In this document: piece by piece, positions 11,102-21,550 of the stretch
Position numbering within the stretch: position 1 is the first letter of the stretch
Layout: each line of letters starts with the position of its first letter
NCBI GenBank assembly: GCA_001970855.1
Contig: LSSN01002279.1
Span: 1 to 31,116, forward strand
Reading direction: 5' to 3'
Source: Smittium culicis
Taxonomy: Eukaryota; Kickxellomycota; Harpellomycetes; Harpellales; Legeriomycetaceae
DNA length: 31,116 bases
Notes under the pieces: generated by a model
Database searches by the model: none
Told to the model about the DNA's origin: nothing
Seen by the model: only the letters and a program-made list of their open reading frames with translations
Position numbers and translations under genes: made by a program

Positions 11102-12241
11102 ATGAAGCTCTCGATCATTGCTCTATCCGTATTGCCAATCGCTATAAGCGCTGCTAATATCAAGCAGGTGCTTGCAAAAATTAATAGCAAACTACCTAAA
11201 AGAGCATTGAAAGCTACCAAAAGCTCAGGAAAACCTAATCAAATCGTTTGCGGAGGTGATTGGGAAGTTGACTCGCAGATTAAAATCGATCAATTGAATA
11301 CTTGCGCATCCTTTGACGGTAACATTTCAATTACAAAATCGAGTTTAGAAAACGTCAATTTAACAAAAATCCAGTCGATTACAGGAAGTTTAATGGTCGC
11401 AGGAAACGCCGGATTGAAGACAATCAGCTTTGACAGCTTGAATACTGTTGGTGAAGATATTTACATCAGTTCAAATTTTCTCCTCCAGACAGTTAGTTTC
11501 AGCGAACTCACAAGCGCAGGCAATGTAACTCTTGAACAAAATTTTGAGCTTGGGTCGGCCAATTTAGCCAAATTGAAGAGTAGTAATGACTTGTCTATCA
11601 CTGACTCATCACTCAAAGCCATAGAGCTTAGAGAACTGAATTCTTTAGGTGGCAAATTGAAGCTTTCAAAGAATTTGGGGCTTTTAAGTGTGAAACTCCG
11701 ATCCCTTGTCAACATCGACGGAGATTTAGAAATTAATATAAATAATCAGTATAATAATCTAACAGTTCAAATGAATTCTTTGACTACCATTGGAGGCGGT
11801 ACAATTTTCCGTGGGCTTTCAAGCCTTAAATTAAAATCTCTAAGTTCAATAAAATCTTCTCTATTCATTCGTGACAATACTTTTACCAGCCTTAATCTAC
11901 CAGCTCTTCAATCTGTAAATGAAGGAATCCATATTTCTAGAAACTTGCAACTTAACTCACTAAACCTAAGTAAACTTTCAACAGTAAGCAGTGGCAGTAT
12001 TCAGGTTATCAACAACGTTTCTCTTAACAATATCGGACAAAATTTCTTCAAGAGTCTAACAAGCGTTACTGGAGATGTAGAATTCTATGGCCCTATTAGC
12101 GCATTCAGCTTCCCAGCTTCATCTAAAGTCAGTGGAAATCTCAAAATCACAGGTAAACAAACTTTGAACTGCGACAGATTGACTAAAACATTTAAGAATG
12201 TAGCTGGAGGAAATATAATTTGTGCAAACGTGTTTGTTTAA
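11102..12241 (+). CDS. Secreted Ecm33/Sps2-like receptor L-domain protein
   Basis: The product is 379 residues. The start is the ATG at 11102, because it begins a clear signal peptide (MKLSIIALSVLPIAISAA). The open frame continues 11 codons upstream without an ATG. The mature protein has an N-terminal Cys pair (C50 and C68, inside VCGGDWEV and LNTCASFDG). It is followed by many repeats of about 20-25 residues of the form L..I.GSL.V..N..L..I.F, the receptor L-domain/leucine-rich beta-helix of fungal Ecm33, Sps2 and Pst1 cell-wall proteins. It closes with a C-terminal Cys pair (LNCDRL and GNIICANVFV). N-glycosylation sequons are frequent. Family members act in cell-wall integrity and are usually GPI-anchored. 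Here the frame stops right after the last cysteine, with no Ser/Thr-rich stalk or hydrophobic tail, so the protein is likely secreted unless a 3' exon was missed. An AATAAA lies about 95 bp downstream of the stop. Confidence 0.8.
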   Translation: MKLSIIALSVLPIAISAANIKQVLAKINSKLPKRALKATKSSGKPNQIVCGGDWEVDSQIKIDQLNTCASFDGNISITKSSLENVNLTKIQSITGSLMVAGNAGLKTISFDSLNTVGEDIYISSNFLLQTVSFSELTSAGNVTLEQNFELGSANLAKLKSSNDLSITDSSLKAIELRELNSLGGKLKLSKNLGLLSVKLRSLVNIDGDLEININNQYNNLTVQMNSLTTIGGGTIFRGLSSLKLKSLSSIKSSLFIRDNTFTSLNLPALQSVNEGIHISRNLQLNSLNLSKLSTVSSGSIQVINNVSLNNIGQNFFKSLTSVTGDVEFYGPISAFSFPASSKVSGNLKITGKQTLNCDRLTKTFKNVAGGNIICANVFV

Positions 12242-13279
12242 ATACTTTGATTTTAATTTATTTTATCCATTATTAAGAAATTCTAAATAATTATCTCGCC
12301 CAGTAATTTTTGATCTTACCTTATATTTTTTCTAAAATAAACTTCAAAAAAATTTTATAAATTCAGTTTTATTATCTATGAACTTTTTATACTATTAATA
12401 ATTAAAATTATCATTAGTTATAAACAAGATGTTTTCAATTATACCATATCTAAAATACATCTTCTGTATACTCGAAAAATGTGAACCACTTCTTTTATAG
12501 CAACAAACCAGCCATAATAATAAGTATATATTTTGGATTATAAACCACCGTTGATAATCAAATAGATTGTAGCGGGCATAAGCCTTCCCGTTCAACACTC
12601 TTTAGAAAAATAAATTTAATGATTCGTTTATGATTTATAAGCAAATCTATCATTTGCTGTTGTTTTAAAAAATACCAATAATTCTTATGAACCCGGATTA
12701 ATTGATTTTGATTGAGCGCAGTTGGCTATATTTGGTGGTCCAAAAATAGTCTACCGCCTGGGAAGGGGATAAGAGGCGGGTTTGGCGAGTTGAAGTAATT
12801 TTAATTTTAAGTCTATAGATTTTATTGCTAAAACAAAATATATCAATTTTAAATGATTCTATAAAACCTTCAAATAATTAAATATAGGCAAAAAAAGTTT
12901 TGGCTTTATGGAACAAAAAAATTTTTAATTTGGAGTAAATTCATTTCTCAACAAAACCGGCTAACAAACATTAATAACATTCACATTGATTCAAGATAGA
13001 TAATTATTACAATTATCAGATTTGAGTTTAATTAATCTCGATCTATAAATATTTAATTAGAAGCTACGATTGGATTTTAGATAAAGCGAAAAAAAATGAA
13101 CTTGTGAATAGTAGGAAAAAATCAAAAAAACTACACATTAGCGGATGGTGAAGCACTTAAAAATAGAGAAGGCTGATGTATAATTATAATAACATGATAT
13201 TAAAGCTTTTTCTTTGGATAAATAAAAAGCAATTGTAAAAAAATATAATACAGAATACACAAAGCTGTAGGTATCCAAT
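12242..13279. other. Intergenic region with a GC-richer, hairpin-containing patch
   Basis: Most of the 1 kb is AT-rich. The segment 12395-12598 is open on the minus strand (67 codons; contains NGKAYARYNLFDYQRWF) but shows no family. At about 12700-12795 there is a sharp GC-richer patch with two successive dyads: TTTGG-TGGT-CCAAA (12731-12744) and CCGCCT...AGGCGG (12754-12759 with 12774-12779). It could be a decayed transposon fragment or a small structured RNA. The region also holds the 3' ends of the two flanking genes, which converge. Confidence 0.45.
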
Positions 13280-16200
13280 TTAGGAATCGTATCCGTCATC
13301 ATTCTCCTCCCCTTCTTCACCATCTTCAGCATTCTGATCATCGTTGTCTTCATCATCACCGTCTTCATCGTCATCTTGACCAGCATCATCTTCGTCCTCA
13401 TCGTCATCATCAAAATAATCATCATCTGAAGAGTTCTTTGAGAAATTAAGAGTTTCATGAGCAGAATTAATATTTTTTTTATCCAATTTTTTAGAGTCGG
13501 TAGAAGTATGAAGTTCTTTTTTAATGTCATCGCCGTCAATTTCTTCAAATGTATCGATTTCATTTTCGTTTGCAGAGCCACCTTCAATTGGCTCATCGTT
13601 ATACCCATCAGCGTTGGTAATATTAATATTATCGTCATCTTCAGCGCCATCAGCATCACCGTATTCATCGTCATCATCATCTTCATCGGTATACTCTTCC
13701 CCTTCTTCCCTATCTCCAAATTCAGCTATTTTTGACTTATTTTTTTTTAGATTTTTATACAAAGATGTATTTACTGTATCTTGAGTCTGGTTGTCGTCAT
13801 CACTTCCAGATACATCGTCCTGACTTTCATCGCCGTTATCACCTGACTGTTCATCAGAACTTTTATCATCAGATGATTCATGCGAGTCAATATCTTCTAG
13901 CTTTTGCGAAGTAAAATTTGAGCTTTTGTTTTCATTCTTGAGCTCTTTAAGATTGGAAGCATTTTGTTTATAAACTTTGGAAATACCTCCAGATTTTCTG
14001 ATTATTTCTAAATCTTTGTTGTTACTGTTTTTTATACTTGAAAAATAGCTACGAATGTCGTTTTTGCTAAGGGCGTTAAAAGAGCTACCTTTCTTGTTAG
14101 TTGACTGTTTAGAGATTTTGGATAGAGAGTTTGAGTCCGAATCGGAGATTTCATTCTTTTTATTTTGAAGCAAGTTGCTCCATTTATCTTTATTAAGGTT
14201 TTTACTGCTAGTTTTAATTTTAATACTAAATGGTTTAGAATTCGCGTTTTTTGGAGTATCATTATTGGTCAAGGCTTTATACTCAAATGAATTTAACTCT
14301 GTATTATCACCGCTTTCTTTTTTGACAGCAGTCGAACTAAGCTTGATTTTTAAGCTGCCCTTTGGCAGTTTGTTCGCTAAAGCAACGTTTTGTTTACTAT
14401 TTTTCGAGGGGCTATTGGATAGTGTGGAATTTCGTTGAATTAATTTATTAATTAATAGGTCATCATTTTGGTCGATCTGCTTATTCGCGCGAGACATCGC
14501 AGCCAATTCTAAAGGTAGAGAATCTGAATCTGAATCTGAGCTTGAAGATTGTGATAAGCCAGACTCAGTTTTTAATTTAAATGATAACGGTTCAGAATCA
14601 TTTGTATTAGTTGTCAATTGGCCAGACTTGTTAGCGATATCAATAGTGCGCTTTCTCCCTCTTCGTTCAACCTTTTTAGCAGGATTATTAGGGTTTAAAG
14701 CAGAGTTAATGAAACCGCTGGCACCAGAGAGAGAGGTAGGGATGGAAAGTAGTCCTGGTACAGATCCGGGAGCATTCATAGCATCACCATCCAAGCTAGG
14801 TGGGTCATTGAAGTCTAATGTTTGTTTTACATAAAAAGCCATGTATGCTAATCCTTTTGAAGCTTCACCTCGATAACAACGAGCCTCTTCTTCTAGACAT
14901 AACACATCTGAAATATCTGCAAAAGTAATTGTAGAATCATCGAATTTAAACCACTGATTTCGATGTTGGCTGTATAAAGTATAATGCCCAGTATCTAAAG
15001 CTCCAGAATGATTAATGACAGCAAACAGTTGATATTGACAAGCTGGATTAACTCGGGCGGTTTCAGGCCTTCTTCTAGAGTTATTAAATGAGCTTGAGTT
15101 AATACCAGAGTTACTTGCATTGTTTTCTTTGTTTAATGAGGTAGAGCTAAGAGGAAGGTCTTCGCTAAAACTTCCGGATGGCCCATTTTGTGCAAATGAG
15201 GCATAGGTTGACAAAGGTGTACCTGCACTAAAAGTACTTTGTGAATTAAAGCTATTATCGCTCAATGAATTGTTGACAATAGTGTTAGTAGTGTAAGGAG
15301 TCATGTCTAGATTTAAGGGTAGCCGCACATATGTGTTAAGTTTACTTGTAGAGCTTATTCCGCGATTAAAGCGCTTGAGTTGAAAAGACAACACGGGCGG
15401 CAGCTGTTTAATTGAGAATTGCTTTGTCGCAAAAGCATTAGAGGATTCGCAATTGCTGCACGAGTACATTCCATTACCTAAAATCTCTGGGTTAGTAAAT
15501 TGCTCGAGGCATTTTTGTAGCGTTTGAACATGTGCGTTACTATTAAAGTTTAGGTTATTAAAAGGCGGTTTGCTATAATTGCCATTATTTTTGGTTAAAG
15601 AGTCATCTTCGACTTCTCCAGGTATGGAACTTGAGCTTCCATTAGTATCGGACAAATCTGTAAAGTCGCCTTTAAGTGCTTTAGCTTTGTATTTTTTGCG
15701 AAGTTCAAAATCAGCAGTCGAAGTTTTCTTTAGAAAAGCGGCTTGATTTTCAAGCTGCTCATTAATTTCGAATGGGTTAAGCGACGATTCGTCTTTCGCG
15801 TTTACTTGGCTATTTATAGAAGCGGAAGATAGATCTTCAGCTTTATCAACAACTGTTGATGAAGACGACGGGAGTTTAGATTGTGATTTAATGTGTACTG
15901 GCTCTATATCTAGTGATAAGTCTAAAACTGGATCATATGCAACCGATACGTTTCCACAGTCGTTACAAACTACGGTACTTTGTAAAATTCCTCCAAACGT
16001 TTGATGAACCACGCAACTACAGGTATCATTGTGATTTAAGCTCGATGATTTCTTAGCTAAAGAGTTGAGATTACTATTACTATTGTCGTTAGAGTCTTCT
16101 AAAGACTTAATCTGCTCAGGGTCAATAACATTTTCTTCTAAACAATTGTGAAGTAAATCTAGAATTGCAATAAAGCATTCATGAGCATCCTGTTGTCCGT

Positions 16201-17653
16201 AGCCTGCCAAATCGGGTCTTAGAACCCATAAAGAATGCAGAAGTCGAGAAGCGCCAATAGGAGAGGTTTCACCAGAAAAAAAATTTAATAAAAGGCTATA
16301 TAGTTCACAACCAATGCATGATTTAGCGATATTGGGATCATTTACGTTGTCAACGCTTGAGGCCCTTGAAGAAGTCTTTTGTGAGCTATCAGGGTTTAAT
16401 AAGTCTTTTTGAGATTTTAGCGACAAGTCCGAGACTGAATTAGACTTGGAATCTTGGTTAGTGGCGCCTTTAATTTTGGGAGCGATAATTTTTGATGTCG
16501 AGGCAGGTAAATTTCTTCTTCCTACAACGCATCTTGTGGGGCTATGACCACCGCTGAGCATCCAGCCCCGTATCATAGGATTTTGGAACAAGACTTGTAC
16601 TACTACGTTAAGAAAACAAGAGTTTCCTAAGTTTCTGAGTCCTCTTAAACCTCCACATGGCCTAACTGTTCCATGTTCCTTTGCAAATCTGGCTTCTTGT
16701 GGAGTGATATCTATAGAAACTCCAATAATACGCGGCCTTTTAGCTTCAGGTTCCGCAGCATCGCATAAAGCAGCATACCAGCGTACAGTCATTCCGCGTA
16801 ACCAAGATAACATTGAAGGATCGTAAATGTAGTCTTTACATCGATGACAATAGATTTGTAGTCGGTAAAAATCAACAGCGAAAGAATGATTACATTTGTC
16901 TAAATGATCAATTATATGAGGTCTAGAAAGGTTCTCAGTAGCTAAATTGAACAAGGGGCTTGAATAGTGATTGCTCGAAGGTCTGCTTGAGCAGTATCTT
17001 TTTGATTTTGATTTCCAGCAACCATAGTAATCGCATTCCAAGCAAGCATGTATTCTATCTAATGGAGTTTGGCAGTCATCACATAAAGGTGTAGGCATCT
17101 AAATAATTGAAAATTTTATAAAACAATCAAGGTATTGATCATATTTTTAAGTATATTTTTAAAAAATAAAGAAAGTTTGCTGAAAAAAGTGAAGTAGAAA
17201 GTGGGAATGTTAAAAAAAGAATGAGCAGAGAAAAATTGATATAAAAATGATAATAAATACCTCTTCGACTAATCTTTTCCTACTCCTATCACCTTCCAAA
17301 TTCGCAGAATTGTTTAAAAGACTGTTATTGTTTGTAGAATCAAGAATATTCTGATCAATAGAGTAATCTGTTAAATTTCCTTGATTACTACCATTGGGTA
17401 ATGAAGATGAGCCTTGCGAGAAGCTAGAAGAACTGACAGTACCACGTCGGCCCAGAAGAAGAGTTTGCCTTTTAGAGCATATTATAGAGTAAGGGGCTAA
17501 TACTTTTAGCTTGTCAACTAAGCCTTTAATGTGACTTTGAATATGAGGACAACCAGCAGATAAATGAGTTGAATTGGAGCTGATTTTGCTGTTCGTTGCT
17601 CGAATATTACCATTTTGGTTTTCAGAACGTTTTGATAGACTTTTAGTGCTCAT
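13280..17653 (-). CDS. UBP8: SAGA-type ubiquitin carboxyl-terminal hydrolase (Ubp8/USP22 family) with long acidic tail
   Basis: Exon 1 is 17653-17261 and exon 2 is 17098-13280. The 162-bp intron (donor GTATTT, acceptor ATTTAG) joins in phase 0, giving 1403 residues. The intron splits the ZnF-UBP domain. Exon 1 gives GCPHI (C35, H37). Exon 2 gives CDDC, CLECDYYGC, HIIDHLDKCNHSF and the USP22-like ending LQIYCHRCKDYIYD. The USP domain follows: Cys box NLGNSCFLN (C292), QQDAHECF, the Zn-thumb cysteine pairs CNDC and CSNC, then the His box DTGHYTLY (H836) and FDDSTI (D851). All catalytic residues are present. The family removes ubiquitin from histone H2B within SAGA. Oddities are about 30 extra residues inside the zinc finger, low-complexity Ser/Asn inserts in the catalytic domain, and about 510 disordered residues after it. 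These end in long Asp/Glu runs (VYSM-type motifs absent). Yeast Ubp8 is about 470 residues. The family is firm; the Ubp8 subfamily rests on the zinc-finger resemblance. Confidence 0.85.
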
Positions 17654-20600
17654 ATTAAGTATTCTTTTGATTTAATAATAAATATATCTAAAATACGAAA
17701 AGAATCGCATAATAGAATTTATTTAGACAAGGATGAGATATTTTTCAACTATCAGAAAGAAGTGAGGTTTGGTGTAGAGGAGAGCTGCAATGATTAAAAT
17801 AATATTATTATGACTACTAGAGTGTAAAACAATAAATAAAACACGATGATGAGAGAAATTATGCTTAGGGGAAAGTAATTTGATCAAAAATACATTTTTA
17901 AATAAATAACTCGTAATTTTGAGTATAAAAATATATCCATTTCTGCTCCAGTAAATTTCGCGTATCAGAAATTTATTGCCCAATTATACTATACAACACA
18001 ATTAATTCATTTTTTGGCCAATGAGTTAAATGAATTGCGATAATAGCTAATAATAATTCGTTTAATAATAGTTTAAATAACGGCTATAGGCTATAAAATA
18101 AACACTGAGTATACAAGTCAAATAAAACAGTCTGTTGCTGAATAAGATGCTATTGGCTAACAAGTTAATATATACTCATCGCGCTTTTATAATAAAAACA
18201 GGTAAATACATGAAAACTTCATTTGCGTGTAAAATTATGTTCGAAGGACTGCAATTTATCAATAGCACATACGAGAGAAAGCACTTATAACTTATGATGC
18301 ATAATTAAATTTTTAGTTTCAATATCATAATCAGTCTATTTTACATAATCAAAATAACTATACTCCTGGTAAACTTTAAACTTTATTAATATTGCTTATA
18401 AATATGATTCCGCTTGAAAGTAACAAATTATGACATTTTAAAACATGCTAACTCAACTCTATAGTTATTTCAATTATTAATTATTTAAGCATTCATTCTC
18501 TATACCTATCTATATATAGGTCATAAATAATTATATATAAATATGCTACTTTTATAAATCCCACCTTAAAGAAACTATTTTTTCAATATAAACTTGTCTA
18601 AATCATCATCCGCTTTTAATCAATTAGGTGCAATATACAATTTTTTGAATTACCTAAAAAAAGATATTATTCATCAGTTTTTTTAATTATCTATTAAATA
18701 ACTTCAGCGACTCTTAATGAAATAAAATACTAAGTATAAAGAATTACTGTGTATAAAATTTTAGATTCAATTTTTACCCAATAATAAAAAAAGTTTTTCT
18801 CTAAAAAATTACGGATTTAAAATAAATTGAATAAATCGAAGAAAAAAAAAGAAATGGCTTATAAATATCAACCATTAAAAATAAAATTCTTAATATATTT
18901 TTTTCAATAATTCTTAGCTACAAAAATGTGCTTTCTTAGTTTATAATTTCCCATATCATGACTCAAATAATTATATTAGGATATAGTATCTATTTTATTT
19001 TTTTTAAAAACATTCTATTTATTTTCCCATGAAAAGCTAAATAAAATTTAAAATTAAAATTATATAAATTATTAAATTTATTGGGTATTTTAATGTTAAT
19101 ATTGTCTATTTACTACTTGAAAATATCTTTGAATAGCTTTATACCAGATTATTGCATTTTTTTACCATTAGATTCTTAAATTCTGTTTAAAGTTTGTATA
19201 AGTAAACGAGACCATAATCCAATAATTTTTATCAAAGGAGCCAAAAATATTCAAAATATTTATTAAGTTTATCCCAGATCCTAGCTTTGTTCAAAAAAAA
19301 CATTTATTTCAAAATATTTTTATAGATTTGGTAAAATATAGATTGTTAGTGTTTCATATATCTTTAATTTTATTTGAATTTTATTTATTTATTTATTCTA
19401 TTTGAACGATTAATTCCCCCCCTATCTTTTAATTATATAATTAATAAATGGGTGCTTCTAAATTAAATCATTCGTATGATAGATTTCGATAATATTGATT
19501 TGTGATGCATAATAGACTGGAAATTAGATGAGCTATTAATTGATTGAAAAAAAAAAAATAGTTTCTTCTATTAATTAATTAAACTCTCTAAAAATATTAA
19601 TTTTCAGAAAAGAACAATCTAGGTTCTTTTGTATTTTTCATGTTATGGGCTAATAAATTTTACGCATCAAATCACCAATTCTATGATACTAATTCATGCT
19701 CTTATAATCTACCACTGATATCCATTAAATTGTATCTAACTGGAGCAAGCTAGGCCTGCTTAATATCTAATTGTTATTTTTGCCTAAAAATTTACCTCAA
19801 GCGAATATGAGGCTCGTGGATAATTACGAATAATTTTACTGCTAAGCATATACGTTTTTTATTTTGTGATTGTAAATAATTTAAACCAATTTAGTCAATC
19901 ATTGTGATTAAAGTTCGCCAAAACATTTAAATATTTTATGACAGTTTAAATAAATTTAATGTAAAATACATAATATTTTATCTAAATTGATAAATAATAT
20001 ATATTTTAACAATACTAATTATAAAAGTCTATATATGAGCTATTTTCCCACTAGATACTGCAATAAAATTTTTTATTATTGGTTTTAATTTTATTATGGT
20101 TAAATCATTCATTATTCTTTACGTTATAATTTTTATAATCATATAACCTTGAAACCCAAAAAGAATAATACAAGCTTTAACGGATACAAAATCTTTACAC
20201 AAAGTTTTTAATCTAATGGTAGAACCAAATATAAAACCTTGATTAATATCTTGATTATTTTCAATAATTAATCCATAACTAAATAACTATGAATATTTAT
20301 ATTTTTGTGGTTCTCGAATCTGATTAATTTGCCAACCTGATAACTAGGCTTTATATAAAGTATATGTGTCTAATTTTTATCTAGGCTTTTTTATTATGAA
20401 AATTCGTGATTTTATTGTTTTAGTTGGTATACAAGCAAGTAGGATACTAGATAATTTTATGGATGTATTATTATATATTTAATTACTATTTAATATTTGC
20501 ATTTCTAGATAACTTTTAATGATATTTAAAATCTTGTATGAACCAATTGAACTTTTTTTAGTTTTTTTCTTAATATTTTCAAGTACCTATAAATTAGTAT

Positions 20601-21052
20601 TTAAAAAAAGGACTCTAATAAACATCAATAAACTAATTTAATAATTAATATGTTCGCGAAATAATAAACTTATAAACTCTCGCACCTAAAAAAAAAAGAA
20701 TCTATAAAATTAAAATCTTGGGATTTATTAAGTAAATTCTATATTCTATCTAGATTTAGTGTCTAAAAATATATTAGATTAGATTGATTAAATTTTTATT
20801 TTTTTAAAGAACTGCTTTTCAGTGTTAAAAGAAATTTTCCGTAATTTAATTGAATTGGATTGATTTGAGTTTTTTCTTATTTTTTTTCAAAAAAAGTATA
20901 TATTCTAAACTTGAAGACTTAAGTATTTTTTGTATTTAATATATGCAACTACTTTAAATAAATAAAATCGTATATGATCATAACTTTTGAATTTAATCTC
21001 AAGAAAAAAACCCTTTTACATATTTTATTTCAGCGTTTATTTTTATAAGAAA
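17654..21052. other. AT-rich gene-free block
   Basis: About 3.4 kb has no supported gene. It holds the 5' side of the deubiquitinase gene at its left edge. There is a short dyad ACCTAT-CTATAT-ATAGGT near 18506-18523, and a run of six C near 19415. The minus-strand open stretch at 17723-17983 has no family and biased composition. No tRNA or array was seen. Confidence 0.55.
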
Positions 21053-21550
21053 ATGAAAAATCTCAGTTTTTTATTATCACTCAATTTGGTTTTGATTAAT
21101 AATTTATCCATAGCCTATGCTGGATATAAAGAGACTCAAAATGTTGATATTCTGAATCAAAAACACGTAGCTAAATTTCAAAATAATAAAATGATAAACG
21201 AAAAAAAAATTTATGTTCCTCAAGTAAATATTTACAGACCATCTTGTATTGAACCTAATACAGAAATCATGAATAGCAAATCAATAGCGCCAAGTCTGAA
21301 TCAATTTAAAATTGTAAAAATAGATGAATCTTACATTACTTCGCAAGCCATTCGACATAATCCTACTTCGACTAATTTAGGAGCGACAAATATAGCCGAT
21401 GATAATAACACAGCATCAACCGAACCTAATTCTATATATTTCGATCAAAGCACGACCACTATAGATGATGGGTACGAGATGGATTCAAAGTTTATAGTTG
21501 AAAAAATCGAAACGAAGGTCGAAGAAATACAGAACGTTCACAAAAAATAA
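21053..21550 (+). CDS. Small secreted protein of unknown function
   Basis: The product is 165 residues. The ATG at 21053 starts a textbook signal peptide (MKNLSFLLSLNLVLINNLSI, then AYA) with likely cleavage after A23. The open frame continues 22 codons upstream, but that part would put a Lys/Phe/Tyr stretch before the signal, so the internal ATG is preferred. The mature part is polar, rich in Asn, Ser, Thr, Ile and Lys. It has only one cysteine, no transmembrane segment and no recognisable domain, and it ends in the charged VEKIETKVEEIQNVHKK. A TTTCAG about 20 bp upstream of the ATG could be an intron acceptor, so an upstream exon is possible. It is the only gene-like sequence in about 6.4 kb of AT-rich DNA. 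It could be a lineage-specific effector-like or cell-surface protein; no function is claimed. Confidence 0.55.
   Translation: MKNLSFLLSLNLVLINNLSIAYAGYKETQNVDILNQKHVAKFQNNKMINEKKIYVPQVNIYRPSCIEPNTEIMNSKSIAPSLNQFKIVKIDESYITSQAIRHNPTSTNLGATNIADDNNTASTEPNSIYFDQSTTTIDDGYEMDSKFIVEKIETKVEEIQNVHKK

Noticed and set aside
10799..11220. Two minus-strand open stretches before and over the start of the L-domain gene
   Set aside because: There is no domain or ATG context, and part is simply antisense to the signal-peptide region.
13138..13784. Several open frames on both strands opposite the acidic tail of the deubiquitinase (Met/Lys-rich, Ser-rich and Ile/Phe-rich)
   Set aside because: They are other-frame readings of the repeated GAT/GAC/GAA codons and have no family signal or start context.
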